A DNA stretch of 6,410 bases from an uncultured Dysosmobacter sp. GTDB lineage: Bacteria > Bacillota > Clostridia > Oscillospirales > Oscillospiraceae. The translations under genes and the position numbers were made by a program. This document shows positions 1 through 6,410 of the stretch, in pieces. The stretch's first letter is position 1. The number at the start of each line of letters is the position of its first letter. The DNA lies in NCBI GenBank assembly GCA_934504065.1, contig CAKSVQ010000130.1:1-6410 (forward strand), read 5' to 3'. The notes under the pieces were generated by a model. That model searched no databases, was not told where the DNA came from, and saw only the letters and a list, made by a program, of their open reading frames with translations.

Positions 1-8
1 AAAGCCCG

Positions 9-593
9 ATGAAAAAGGTCCTGACAGAGAAATACGGCAGGGAATATGCCACCGACATCATGAAAAAGAGCAAAAAAGTCTATCGTGAACTGGTCGAGAA
101 AGCGGACGACATCGGCGACGGCAACCCCATGGCGTACAACGAGCTGTTTACGCTGGCCTTCGTCGCGCCGTATGTGGCAAGCGAGAAGAAAATCCCTCCG
201 GAGACAGTGCAGGAGATGATGCGGCGTTCGCTTTACCACATCAAGTGGTACTTCGGCAGGACTGACCTGAACACCGACAAGGGCAAGGCGGAGAACAAGA
301 AAAGCGTTGTGAAATATTACAAGTGGTACACGCCGGAAAAGGAAAAGCAGTATCCGACCTCGTTCAAGGTGGACTTTGTGGGTCAGCCCTATGAGGGCGC
401 ATGCTACTACCGCATCACCCGCTGCCCTATCTGCGCCTATGCGGAAAAGCTGGGTGTTTCCGAACTGATGCCGCTGTTCTGCGAGTTGGACGAGGTGATG
501 ATAACCTTGCAGCACGGTGTGCTACACAGGGAGCAGACCATCGCAAGCGGTGGGGAATACTGCGACTATTTTATCACAGGGGACAAAGAGTAG
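9..593 (+). CDS. L-2-amino-thiazoline-4-carboxylate (ATC) hydrolase family protein, probably 5'-truncated by the window edge
   Basis: The C-terminal half carries the hallmarks of the ATC hydrolase-like family: a CPIC motif (residues 139-142 counted from the first ATG), then LFCELDE (156-162), and a GGEYCDY block (181-187) near the C-terminus. The named family member opens a thiazoline ring on the route from ATC to cysteine. Clostridial relatives are mostly uncharacterised, so the substrate here is open. No signal peptide or membrane segment is seen, so it is probably cytosolic. It has five cysteines (132, 139, 142, 158, 185). The reading frame stays open to the window edge, and the first ATG has only 8 bases upstream, without a Shine-Dalgarno sequence. 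Family members as I recall them carry some 20-30 more N-terminal residues before the KYG motif, so the true start is probably outside the window. The gene converges on the transporter operon and shares its terminator. The family call is fairly sure; the function is not. Confidence 0.8.
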   Translation: MKKVLTEKYGREYATDIMKKSKKVYRELVEKADDIGDGNPMAYNELFTLAFVAPYVASEKKIPPETVQEMMRRSLYHIKWYFGRTDLNTDKGKAENKKSVVKYYKWYTPEKEKQYPTSFKVDFVGQPYEGACYYRITRCPICAYAEKLGVSELMPLFCELDEVMITLQHGVLHREQTIASGGEYCDYFITGDKE

Positions 594-634
594 AAAAAAC
601 TCGTATCGATTCGATGGGTCGATATGAGTTTTTT
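594..634. terminator. Bidirectional intrinsic terminator between convergent genes
   Basis: Bases 594-609 pair with 619-634 over 16 positions around a 9-base loop (610-618). The arms begin with A6 (594-599) and end with T6 (629-634), so RNA from either strand has a U-tract after the stem. The only imperfection is position 603 against 625: it is a G-U wobble in plus-strand RNA but a C-A mismatch in minus-strand RNA, so the hairpin should be somewhat more stable for the plus-strand gene. The arm starts directly after the TAG of the plus-strand gene and lies 9 bases past the TAA of the minus-strand operon. Bidirectional use is inferred from this symmetry. Confidence 0.85.
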
Positions 635-643
635 GCTGCATTT

Positions 644-2377
644 TTAGAGCTTCCAGCCAACAGCCTTTTCACGGCCGTTGATAAAGCGGCGGTAAATGCC
701 GTCCTGTCCCATCAACTCGTCGTGCGTGCCGCGCTGGACAATTTGACCTCTGTCCACCACGAGGATCTGATCGGCGTGACGCACGGTTTTGAGCCGGTGG
801 GCGATCATAATGACGGTTTTTTCCTGCGTCAGTTCCTGAATAGCCTCCATCAGCTCCTTCTCGTTCTCCGGGTCCACATTAGCAGTGGCCTCGTCGAGAA
901 TGATGATGGGCGCATCTTTCATCATGGCGCGGGCGATGGAGAGCCGCTGGCGCTCACCGCCGGAAAGTGTGCCGCCTGCTTCGCCGATCACCGTATCATA
1001 GCCCTGCGGCAGTTTTAGGATGAAGTCGTGGCAGCGGGCTTTCTTTGCCGCCGTGATGACCTTCTCCATCGGTGCGTCCGGCTGTCCGAATCGGATGTTG
1101 TTTGCAATCGTATCATGGAACAGATAGACATTCTGAAACACAAAGCTGAAATTCTGCATCAGGCTGTCCATGTCGTATTCGCGCACATCGTGCCCGCCGA
1201 GCAGGACTTTTCCCTCGTCCACATCCCAAAAGCGGGAGAGTAGATGACAGAGCGTGGTCTTGCCGCCGCCGGATGGCCCGACGATGGCAGTGGTTGTCTT
1301 TTCGGGAATGTCCAACGTGATGCCATTGATGATCGGCTTTTGGTCGTAAGAAAATTCAATGTTCTCTGCATGTAGGTCGCAGTGCTCTGGGTTGAACTCC
1401 GCGCCGGAGATATCCATGGCGGGCAGGTTCAGAATGTCGTTTGCCTGATTCACGCAGGTATCTACCACCCGCAGCAGGCTCGACTGCGTACCAGCCTGTT
1501 CCAATCCTTCGGTCAGCAGGAAGGAACAGATGCAGAGCATGACGCAGTTGAGGAGTTCCATGCTGCTACCTGTATAGAGTACCAGCGACAGCAGCACTAC
1601 GCCTATATCGATGAGTTTAGCAGCGATATTCTGCGCAAGCATCAGCGGCAGCAGCTTCAATTCCATGTCGATATTGGAATCAACATTTTCCTCGATGGCA
1701 GCTTCCAGCCTGCGGTTATACTTGCCGATAAGCGAGTAGGACTTCACCTCGGCAATTCCCTTGATGAATTCCAGCACCTGCTCCACCACCGCCGTATCCC
1801 CTGCAAATTTACGCCGTGTTGTCTGTTCGGATTTCCTCTGCAAAGCGTGATTGATAACATAGTAAAGTAGCAGACCGGCAACGATCAGCAGCCCGATCCG
1901 CCAGTCAAAAAGGAACACCGCCAGCGTCATGACCGCCGTGGAGAAAATGCCTTCTGTGACGAGCATGACCACGCGGGTAGACACGCCGGAGAGGCTGTCC
2001 ATGGTGTTTGTGGTCACGGAGGTGATAGTCCCTAAGCTGTTCTCGTTGAAATAGCCCATGGGCAGATATCGCAGGTGCTCTGCGATCTGCACGCGCTTGT
2101 TTGCCGTGGTCGAGTAGCCGCCGTCCGTCTGCAGCGCCGTCGCGCGGTATTTCAGAAGCGACGAACCGACAACGGATACCAGCATGATCGCAAGGGAAAG
2201 CAAGATCGTTTTCGTCGTCACGCCGCCCGACAAAATTGCCCCAAGCATCACGCCAATCGCCGGAATTTTCAGCGCCGAAAACAGAGCCGCCAATACGCCG
2301 AGGACGATAGAACGATAAAACTCTTTCCGCTCCCGCTTGTCGCAGAAGCGGAAGAATTTTCTCAGAATCTCAAGCAC
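644..2377 (-). CDS. ABC transporter half-unit, fused permease-ATPase (type IV fold), second of a pair; IrtAB/YbtPQ-like
   Basis: This 577-residue protein has an N-terminal six-helix membrane domain (about 1-310) and a C-terminal ATPase domain (about 335-565). The ATPase is complete: A-loop tyrosine in FSYD (about 344), Walker A GPSGGGKTT (367-375), Q-loop Q415, signature LSGGERQ (471-477), Walker B ending LDE with catalytic E496, and H-loop H527. It probably dimerises with the product of the gene just upstream. I chose GTG at 2377 because a perfect AAGGAGG lies 8 bases before it, and the start overlaps the upstream stop by 8 bases. Upstream ATGs at 2437 and 2398 lie inside the preceding gene and lack a Shine-Dalgarno sequence. 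By family, such pairs either export small molecules or, in IrtAB and YbtPQ, import ferric siderophores. Linkage to an ECF importer favours uptake, but this is inference. It is the last gene of the operon. Confidence 0.9.
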   Translation of the reverse strand: MLEILRKFFRFCDKRERKEFYRSIVLGVLAALFSALKIPAIGVMLGAILSGGVTTKTILLSLAIMLVSVVGSSLLKYRATALQTDGGYSTTANKRVQIAEHLRYLPMGYFNENSLGTITSVTTNTMDSLSGVSTRVVMLVTEGIFSTAVMTLAVFLFDWRIGLLIVAGLLLYYVINHALQRKSEQTTRRKFAGDTAVVEQVLEFIKGIAEVKSYSLIGKYNRRLEAAIEENVDSNIDMELKLLPLMLAQNIAAKLIDIGVVLLSLVLYTGSSMELLNCVMLCICSFLLTEGLEQAGTQSSLLRVVDTCVNQANDILNLPAMDISGAEFNPEHCDLHAENIEFSYDQKPIINGITLDIPEKTTTAIVGPSGGGKTTLCHLLSRFWDVDEGKVLLGGHDVREYDMDSLMQNFSFVFQNVYLFHDTIANNIRFGQPDAPMEKVITAAKKARCHDFILKLPQGYDTVIGEAGGTLSGGERQRLSIARAMMKDAPIIILDEATANVDPENEKELMEAIQELTQEKTVIMIAHRLKTVRHADQILVVDRGQIVQRGTHDELMGQDGIYRRFINGREKAVGWKL

Positions 2378-4130
2378 GGTCAGCACCTCCTTCCACATTG
2401 TCACGGGATGCAATATGCGCATTCCAAAGCGTTCCATACAACGGGCAGGTTTGCAGCAGCTCTGCCTGTGTTCCCGCCGCCTCGATGCGGCCGTCGTTCA
2501 CCACAACGATCTGGTCGGCGTCCACGATGGTGGAGAGCCGGTGGGCAATGACGATGAGCGTCTTGCCTCGCACCAGGCGCGCTACGCTCTCCTGAATGAT
2601 GGCTTCGTTCTCCGGGTCGGTGTAGGCGGTCGCTTCGTCCAGGATCACGATGGGTGCGTTTTTCAGCATGGCGCGGGCAATGGAGATGCGCTGCTTTTCG
2701 CCGCCGGAGAGGTGTCCGCCGCCGCTGCCAACCTGTGTATCGAAGCCGTTTTCCAACCCCATGATAAACTCATAGCAGCCGCAGTCCTTCGCGGCCTGCT
2801 CCACCTCGGCGTCGGTGGCGTCCGGCCTGCCCATGCGGATATTCTCCCGCACGGTGGTATCGAACAGGAAGTTGTCCTGCGAAACGTATGCGATGAGTTT
2901 GTGGTAATGCTCTGCGGAAATATTGCGGATGTCCGCACCGCCTACGGTAATACTGCCACTGTTCACATCCCAGAAGGATGCGATGAGTTTTGCAATCGTA
3001 GATTTGCCGCTGCCGGATGGGCCAACCAGTGCGTTGACCGTTCCCGCGCGGAAGGTGAGGTCGATACCGTGCAGAACCTCCGTGTCATTGTAGCCGAAAT
3101 GAACACCGTGCAACGCAACAGTGCTTCCGTGCGGTGTCTCTGTGTCCGTTTCGGGGCGGGACAGCTCCGGTGCGGTCAGAACGTCCGTCACCTGAGAAAT
3201 GACGGTGCCCACCTTGGCCAGATCGTCGGTAAACTTCATGCAGCCGATGATGGGCGTGATAAGTCCCATAGAAAGAATGACAATGAGAACGAATCTCTCC
3301 GGCGTCAGCGTTCCGTTTTTCAGCAGCAGCCCGCCGATGGGCAGCACGGATAACAGCGTCGCTGGCATGATGTTCATGGCAAAGGTGAAATAGAAATTGC
3401 TCTTGTTCATCCAGTCGATGTAGCTCCGGGCGCATTCCTTGGCGGCAGAAACGAACTTCTCATAGCTGCTTTTTGCCTTGCCGAACACCTTGATGACTTC
3501 GATCCCGCCGATGTACTCCACTGCCGTGTCGTTGAGCGTGTTGGTGGCTGCGACGGTTCGGGCGTAATTTTTATTATAGCCCGCCATCATCAGCATGAAG
3601 AAAACCATACCGAGCGGGAATGTGATGAGAGAAGCGAGCGCCATGCGCCAGTCGATGACAAACAGATAAATCAAGGTTGCCAGGGCGACTGCGGCGTTGC
3701 TGCTCATCTCCGGAATGGCGTGCGCCAGCGTCGGCTCGATGCTGTCCACGCGCTCGACAAGAATATTTTTCAGTTCGCCGGAGCCGCGGCTCTGCACATC
3801 GCCCAGCGGCATTTTGGCGAGCTTCGCAAGCCCCTGTTTCCGGATATTGCCCAGCACGGCGAAGGTCGCCTTGTGGGACTGCGCTGTGGACAGCGAATGG
3901 AACAGCACCCGCAAAAGCCAGAACGCCGCCATGACCGCGCAGTCTGCGAGATAGGTGACTAAATCTTTATTCCCAGCCAGCAGCTTGCCGATGATCTGCG
4001 CCATCACAAAGAACGGCAAAATCTGAAACGCCGCGCCGATGACGGCAAAAACCACGCTTGCAATATAGCCGGATTTTTTCTGGCCGGCAAAGGTAAACAC
4101 CCAGCCGAAGGTGCCTTTTTCTTTTTTCAC
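2370..4130 (-). CDS. ABC transporter half-unit, fused permease-ATPase (type IV fold), first of a pair; IrtAB/YbtPQ-like
   Basis: This 586-residue protein has a membrane domain (about 1-315, with clear hydrophobic helices near 20-47, 145-183 and 247-297) and an ATPase domain (about 338-565). The ATPase motifs are intact: A-loop Y347 in FGYN, Walker A GPSGSGKST (370-378), Q-loop Q418, signature LSGGEKQ (474-480), Walker B ending LDE with E499, and H-loop H530. Both partners of the pair therefore look able to hydrolyse ATP. GTG at 4130 is preferred because GAGG of the GAGGTGAGG run ends 8 bases before it. An alternative GTG at 4139 would add three residues and overlap the upstream stop by 4 bases, but has no good Shine-Dalgarno sequence. 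The gene starts 5 bases after the double-ATPase stop and its end overlaps the second half-transporter by 8 bases, so the two are probably made in equal amounts. Metal-chelate or heme import is a plausible role but is not shown; drug or peptide export is the alternative. Confidence 0.9.
   Translation of the reverse strand: MKKEKGTFGWVFTFAGQKKSGYIASVVFAVIGAAFQILPFFVMAQIIGKLLAGNKDLVTYLADCAVMAAFWLLRVLFHSLSTAQSHKATFAVLGNIRKQGLAKLAKMPLGDVQSRGSGELKNILVERVDSIEPTLAHAIPEMSSNAAVALATLIYLFVIDWRMALASLITFPLGMVFFMLMMAGYNKNYARTVAATNTLNDTAVEYIGGIEVIKVFGKAKSSYEKFVSAAKECARSYIDWMNKSNFYFTFAMNIMPATLLSVLPIGGLLLKNGTLTPERFVLIVILSMGLITPIIGCMKFTDDLAKVGTVISQVTDVLTAPELSRPETDTETPHGSTVALHGVHFGYNDTEVLHGIDLTFRAGTVNALVGPSGSGKSTIAKLIASFWDVNSGSITVGGADIRNISAEHYHKLIAYVSQDNFLFDTTVRENIRMGRPDATDAEVEQAAKDCGCYEFIMGLENGFDTQVGSGGGHLSGGEKQRISIARAMLKNAPIVILDEATAYTDPENEAIIQESVARLVRGKTLIVIAHRLSTIVDADQIVVVNDGRIEAAGTQAELLQTCPLYGTLWNAHIASRDNVEGGADRA
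2386..2392 (-). promoter_or_regulatory. Shine-Dalgarno sequence deciding the GTG start at 2377
   Basis: The minus strand reads AAGGAGG, then 8 bases, then GTG. It lies inside the end of the upstream half-transporter gene. It is the strongest ribosome-binding site in the window and sets the start of the second half-transporter in place of the longer ATG frame. Confidence 0.85.
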
Positions 4131-4133
4131 AGT

Positions 4134-4142
4134 CCTCACCTC
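4134..4142 (-). promoter_or_regulatory. Shine-Dalgarno region for the GTG start at 4130
   Basis: The minus strand reads GAGGTGAGG followed by ACT and GTG. The first GAGG sits 8 bases from the GTG at 4130. The stop codon of the double ATPase (4138-4136) lies within this run, so terminating ribosomes would be placed on the next initiation site. Confidence 0.65.
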
Positions 4143-5593
4143 ACATCGAAGATTTTTTTCATGGTCGGGAGCAACTCTTCTGTTATGGGAAAATCATCCC
4201 TTATCCCGCCATCGTCCAGATGCAGCACTCTTGTACAGGTACGGCAAACAAACTCATAATCGTGGGTGACGATGAAAATGACCTTGCCCATATCGGACAG
4301 CCGACGGATCAGAGACGAGAGCCGCACCATGCTGTCGAAGTCTAAGCCGCTGGTCGGCTCGTCAAAAACCAGCAGCTCCTTGCCGCAGACCATAGAGCTT
4401 GCCGCTGCAAGGCGCTGCTTTTGACCTCCTGAAAGGGTGTTTGGATGCCGCTCACGAAACGGTACAAGGCCCAGTTCCTCAAGCGTTTTTTCCGCAAGCT
4501 TCGTGTCGGGATTCTTAATGCCGAATGTACACTCCGCCTCCACGCTTTCGGCAAAAAGCTGGTAGTTCACATCCTGCATGACCATATAAGAACGCTTCAT
4601 GCGCTCCTTAGGCTTCTGAGATTTGCCGTTCCACAGATACGAGCCTGACATTTCCTTGTGCAGACCGCAGAGTGCACGGGAGAAGGTCGTTTTTCCCGCG
4701 CCGTTGTGTCCGACCACGGCGATGATGTCGCCAGGTGCAGCTTGCAGGGAGATGCTGCTCAGCACCGGCTGTTTTTTGTAAGCCAGCGACACATCTTGAA
4801 GTTCCAGCACTTGCGGCTGTTTTGGCACGGCAGCGCACACCGGCTTTTCGTCTTGCAGGTCGATGGCCCACAGTCCCATCATCTGCCGCGCTTCTGTGGA
4901 CAGCGCCATAAACTGCTCCGGGGTGAAATCGCCCGCAATTCTGCCGTTTTCAAGGTAAATGATACGGTCAGCCACATCCGTGAGGTAATAGAGCCGATGC
5001 TCTGCAACGATCACGGTCTTGCCCTGCGACTTGATAAGCCGCAGATGCTCCCGCAGCTCGCCGATCGCTGTCATATCAAGATTGGAGGACGGCTCATCCA
5101 GCAGATAGACCTCCGGATTCATGGCATAGACCGAGGCGAATGCGATCTTCTGCTTTTCGCCGCCGGAGAGGGCGAAGATATTGCGGCTCAGCAGGTTTTC
5201 GATGCGGAGCGCCCTGGCCGTCTCTGCCACACGCCGTTCCATCCGCTCCTGTGGGACTGCCTCATTTTCCATACCGAAGGCAATCTCGCTGTCGGTGTCC
5301 ACATTGAAAAACTGCGTCCGGGGATTCTGAAACACACTGCCCACCTTTTCCGCAATTTGATACATGGGCAGCTCGGCAAGATTTTCACCGTCAAGCAGAA
5401 TTTCTCCACTCAATTCACCGGCAAAGAACTGCGGAATCAGGCCGTTGATGAGTCGTGTGAGCGTCGTCTTTCCGCAGCCGCTCCGTCCGCACAGCAGGAC
5501 GCACTGCCCGTCCGGAATGGTGAGATCAATATTCTTCAAACCGCCATCTGTGCCGTCGGGGTAGGCAAAGGACACATTCTTCAATTCAATCAT
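4136..5593 (-). CDS. ECF transporter ATPase with two fused ATP-binding domains (EcfA-A' type)
   Basis: This 485-residue cytoplasmic protein has two full ABC ATPase domains in tandem. Domain 1 (about 1-240) has Walker A GRSGCGKTT (36-44), Q-loop Q89 in FQNPRTQFF, signature LSGGEKQ (142-148), Walker B LLDEP with E167, and H199 in AEHRL. Domain 2 (about 263-475) has Walker A GHNGAGKTT (295-303), Q-loop Q340, signature LSGGQKQ (387-393), Walker B FDEP with E412, and H444 in VTHD. No membrane segment is present. The FQNP Q-loop and the AEHRL switch are typical of ECF and cobalt/biotin-type A subunits. In most ECF systems the two ATPases are separate genes; here one chain supplies both. The start at 5593 gives the usual MIELKNVSFAYPDG beginning and an ATGA overlap with the T gene. 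A 22-codon longer frame from 5659 only reads through the T gene and is rejected. The call is firm; the substrate is set by the S component. Confidence 0.93.
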   Translation of the reverse strand: MIELKNVSFAYPDGTDGGLKNIDLTIPDGQCVLLCGRSGCGKTTLTRLINGLIPQFFAGELSGEILLDGENLAELPMYQIAEKVGSVFQNPRTQFFNVDTDSEIAFGMENEAVPQERMERRVAETARALRIENLLSRNIFALSGGEKQKIAFASVYAMNPEVYLLDEPSSNLDMTAIGELREHLRLIKSQGKTVIVAEHRLYYLTDVADRIIYLENGRIAGDFTPEQFMALSTEARQMMGLWAIDLQDEKPVCAAVPKQPQVLELQDVSLAYKKQPVLSSISLQAAPGDIIAVVGHNGAGKTTFSRALCGLHKEMSGSYLWNGKSQKPKERMKRSYMVMQDVNYQLFAESVEAECTFGIKNPDTKLAEKTLEELGLVPFRERHPNTLSGGQKQRLAAASSMVCGKELLVFDEPTSGLDFDSMVRLSSLIRRLSDMGKVIFIVTHDYEFVCRTCTRVLHLDDGGIRDDFPITEELLPTMKKIFDVR

Positions 5594-6291
5594 ACGCCCA
5601 CCGCCTTCCAAGCGATCTCCGCGGCAAGAAACGCTGCAAATATCGCCATTGCAAGCCAATCCGCAGTCAACATCTGAATCTTCACAAGGCAGGTACGGGG
5701 CTTTGGATTCTCAATGCCCCGTGTGACAGAGGCAATGGAAAGCTCGTCCGCCGCCTTGCTTGCCGCCGTCAGGAGCGGCACATAGATGCAGTTCACCGTC
5801 ATGGCAGGCGCTTTCAGAAAACCCCAGAATGTCGGCGACACATCCCGCAGGCGCATGGCGTCCTTGATATAGTGCCAATCCTCCCGGATGGTAGGGAGAT
5901 ACCGCAGCATGACGGCGATGGGAATGGTCAGCTTTTGGGGAATATGCAGGTGCGCCATAGCGGAGAGAAACTCGCCCACCTTGGTGGTGGAGATCACAAG
6001 CCCCGCCAGCATCCCGCAGGCATAGACCTTATGTACCAAACCGAGAAACGCCACGAACATCGTCCGCCACGTGCCGGTCAGCACACCCATGCACCAGACA
6101 GTAAATACGCAAATCAGTCCATATGCGAGGATGCCGCGCAAAGCGTACCGCCATTTCCCACTGAATACCGCCAGCAGACCGATGAGTGTCACCAAAGCGA
6201 ACTGAAAATACAGATCCGGCGCAAGCATGGCGTTCAGGACGCACAGCAGGATAAGAAACAGTTTTGTGCGTGGGTCAAGATGCAGCTTCAT
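5590..6291 (-). CDS. ECF transporter transmembrane T component (CbiQ/EcfT family)
   Basis: This 233-residue protein is mostly hydrophobic in its first 125 residues (helices near 10-45, 50-72 and 78-102), then has a charged amphipathic region and a last hydrophobic segment (210-228). It begins MKLHLDPRTKLFL, the usual opening of CbiQ-type T components. The two coupling-helix regions are recognisable: RYLPTIREDW onward to AMRLRD (130-150), and ELSIASVTRGIE (183-194). The coupling arginines would be R149 and R191. Family members hold the S component and clasp the ATPase grooves with these helices, converting ATP hydrolysis into toppling of S. The canonical Ala-Arg-Gly triplets are altered to LRD and TRG. 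The gene begins inside the stop of the upstream membrane protein (ATGA, no Shine-Dalgarno sequence) and ends in an ATGA with the ATPase gene, so translation is coupled on both sides. Confidence 0.9.
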   Translation of the reverse strand: MKLHLDPRTKLFLILLCVLNAMLAPDLYFQFALVTLIGLLAVFSGKWRYALRGILAYGLICVFTVWCMGVLTGTWRTMFVAFLGLVHKVYACGMLAGLVISTTKVGEFLSAMAHLHIPQKLTIPIAVMLRYLPTIREDWHYIKDAMRLRDVSPTFWGFLKAPAMTVNCIYVPLLTAASKAADELSIASVTRGIENPKPRTCLVKIQMLTADWLAMAIFAAFLAAEIAWKAVGV

Positions 6292-6410
6292 TTGGCAATA
6301 CCGGCTTTTTCAAATTGCTTGCGGAGCATTTTGCAGCCGATAAAGGCGCTGAGCGCAGCGGCCAGAATGGTTCCTACCAGCATGATAATGAGAATCCATG
6401 TCGTGCCGGT
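6288..6410 (-). CDS. C-terminal fragment of a membrane protein, probably ECF S component (Trep_Strep/MptD-like); 5' end outside window
   Basis: Translation of the minus strand from the window edge gives 40 residues with no stop until TGA at 6290-6288. They form one hydrophobic helix (TWILIIMLVGTILAAALSAF, residues 4-23) followed by a basic tail ending GCKMLRKQFEKAGIAK. A glycine, then a KML-type basic segment and a final AGIA, recalls the C-terminus of the Trep_Strep/MptD family of putative ECF S components. That family typically precedes a CbiQ-like T gene and a double ATPase, as here. The stop overlaps the T start by 4 bases (ATGA). S components bind the substrate, so the missing part holds the specificity. 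The membrane-protein call is secure. The S-component call rests on the short tail plus position in the operon. Confidence 0.72.
   Translation of the reverse strand, partial: TGTTWILIIMLVGTILAAALSAFIGCKMLRKQFEKAGIAK

Noticed and set aside
594..643. Possible small RNA or promoter in the convergent gap
   Set aside because: The 50 bases are almost entirely the terminator hairpin, leaving no room for separate promoter elements.
401..1018. Plus-strand open frame (205 codons) crossing the terminator
   Set aside because: It overlaps the ATC-hydrolase-like gene in another frame, runs through the terminator hairpin and then lies antisense in register to the second half-transporter. No independent coding signal is seen.
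2337..3353. Long plus-strand open frame (338 codons) opposite the two half-transporter genes
   Set aside because: Over most of its length it is in exact antisense codon register with the 586-residue half-transporter gene. There, stops arise only opposite TTA, CTA or TCA codons, which these GC-biased genes avoid. It shows no recognisable domain and lacks a convincing ribosome-binding site.
5594..5659. 22-codon N-terminal extension of the double ATPase
   Set aside because: It lies wholly inside the T gene and does not resemble ABC ATPase N-termini. The internal ATG at 5593 gives the normal family start and an ATGA overlap.
4658..5677. Long plus-strand open frame (339 codons) opposite the double ATPase
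   Set aside because: It has the same antisense register effect. Its sequence is the mirror of conserved ABC motifs, with no family resemblance of its own.
1..6410. Mobile element, CRISPR, toxin-antitoxin or phage defence system
   Set aside because: No transposase, integrase, direct-repeat array, tRNA or defence-type domain is visible. All genes fit ordinary transport or metabolic families with intact frames.

Overview
The window looks like chromosome of a moderately GC-rich Firmicute, most likely a gut Clostridia/Oscillospiraceae-type bacterium. This is inferred from the gene families (an ECF transporter with a Trep_Strep/MptD-type S subunit, and a clostridial-type ATC-hydrolase-like protein), the purine-rich Shine-Dalgarno sequences and the tight operon packing. 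No rRNA, tRNA, CRISPR, insertion sequence or phage gene is visible. The species cannot be named from this sequence.

Layout: the left 0.6 kb holds one plus-strand gene for an L-2-amino-thiazoline-4-carboxylate hydrolase family protein, probably cut at its 5' end by the window edge. A strong 16-bp hairpin with A/T tracts (594-634) fills the 50-base convergent gap and probably terminates transcription from both sides. The rest (6410 down to 644) is one compact minus-strand operon. In transcription order it holds the C-terminal end of a membrane protein that is probably an ECF S component, an ECF T component (CbiQ/EcfT-like), a fused double ATPase with two complete nucleotide-binding domains (EcfA-A' type), and two fused permease-ATPase half-transporters of the type IV 'exporter' fold that probably form a heterodimer. 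There is no gene-free stretch over 300 bases.

How the genes may work together: S, T and double-A make a complete ECF importer (S for substrate, T for coupling, A for ATP hydrolysis). The two half-transporters resemble the IrtAB/YbtPQ type, exporter-fold proteins that can import metal-siderophore complexes, and they are translationally linked to the ECF genes. One operon thus encodes two energetically independent ABC machines. A reasonable inference is a combined uptake system for a scarce metal chelate, heme or similar micronutrient. The substrate is not determined by the sequence, and an import-plus-export pairing remains possible.

Three start sites differ from the longest reading frames. 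The double ATPase starts at 5593 (ATGA overlap), the first half-transporter at GTG 4130, and the second at GTG 2377, the last two each behind a good Shine-Dalgarno sequence.
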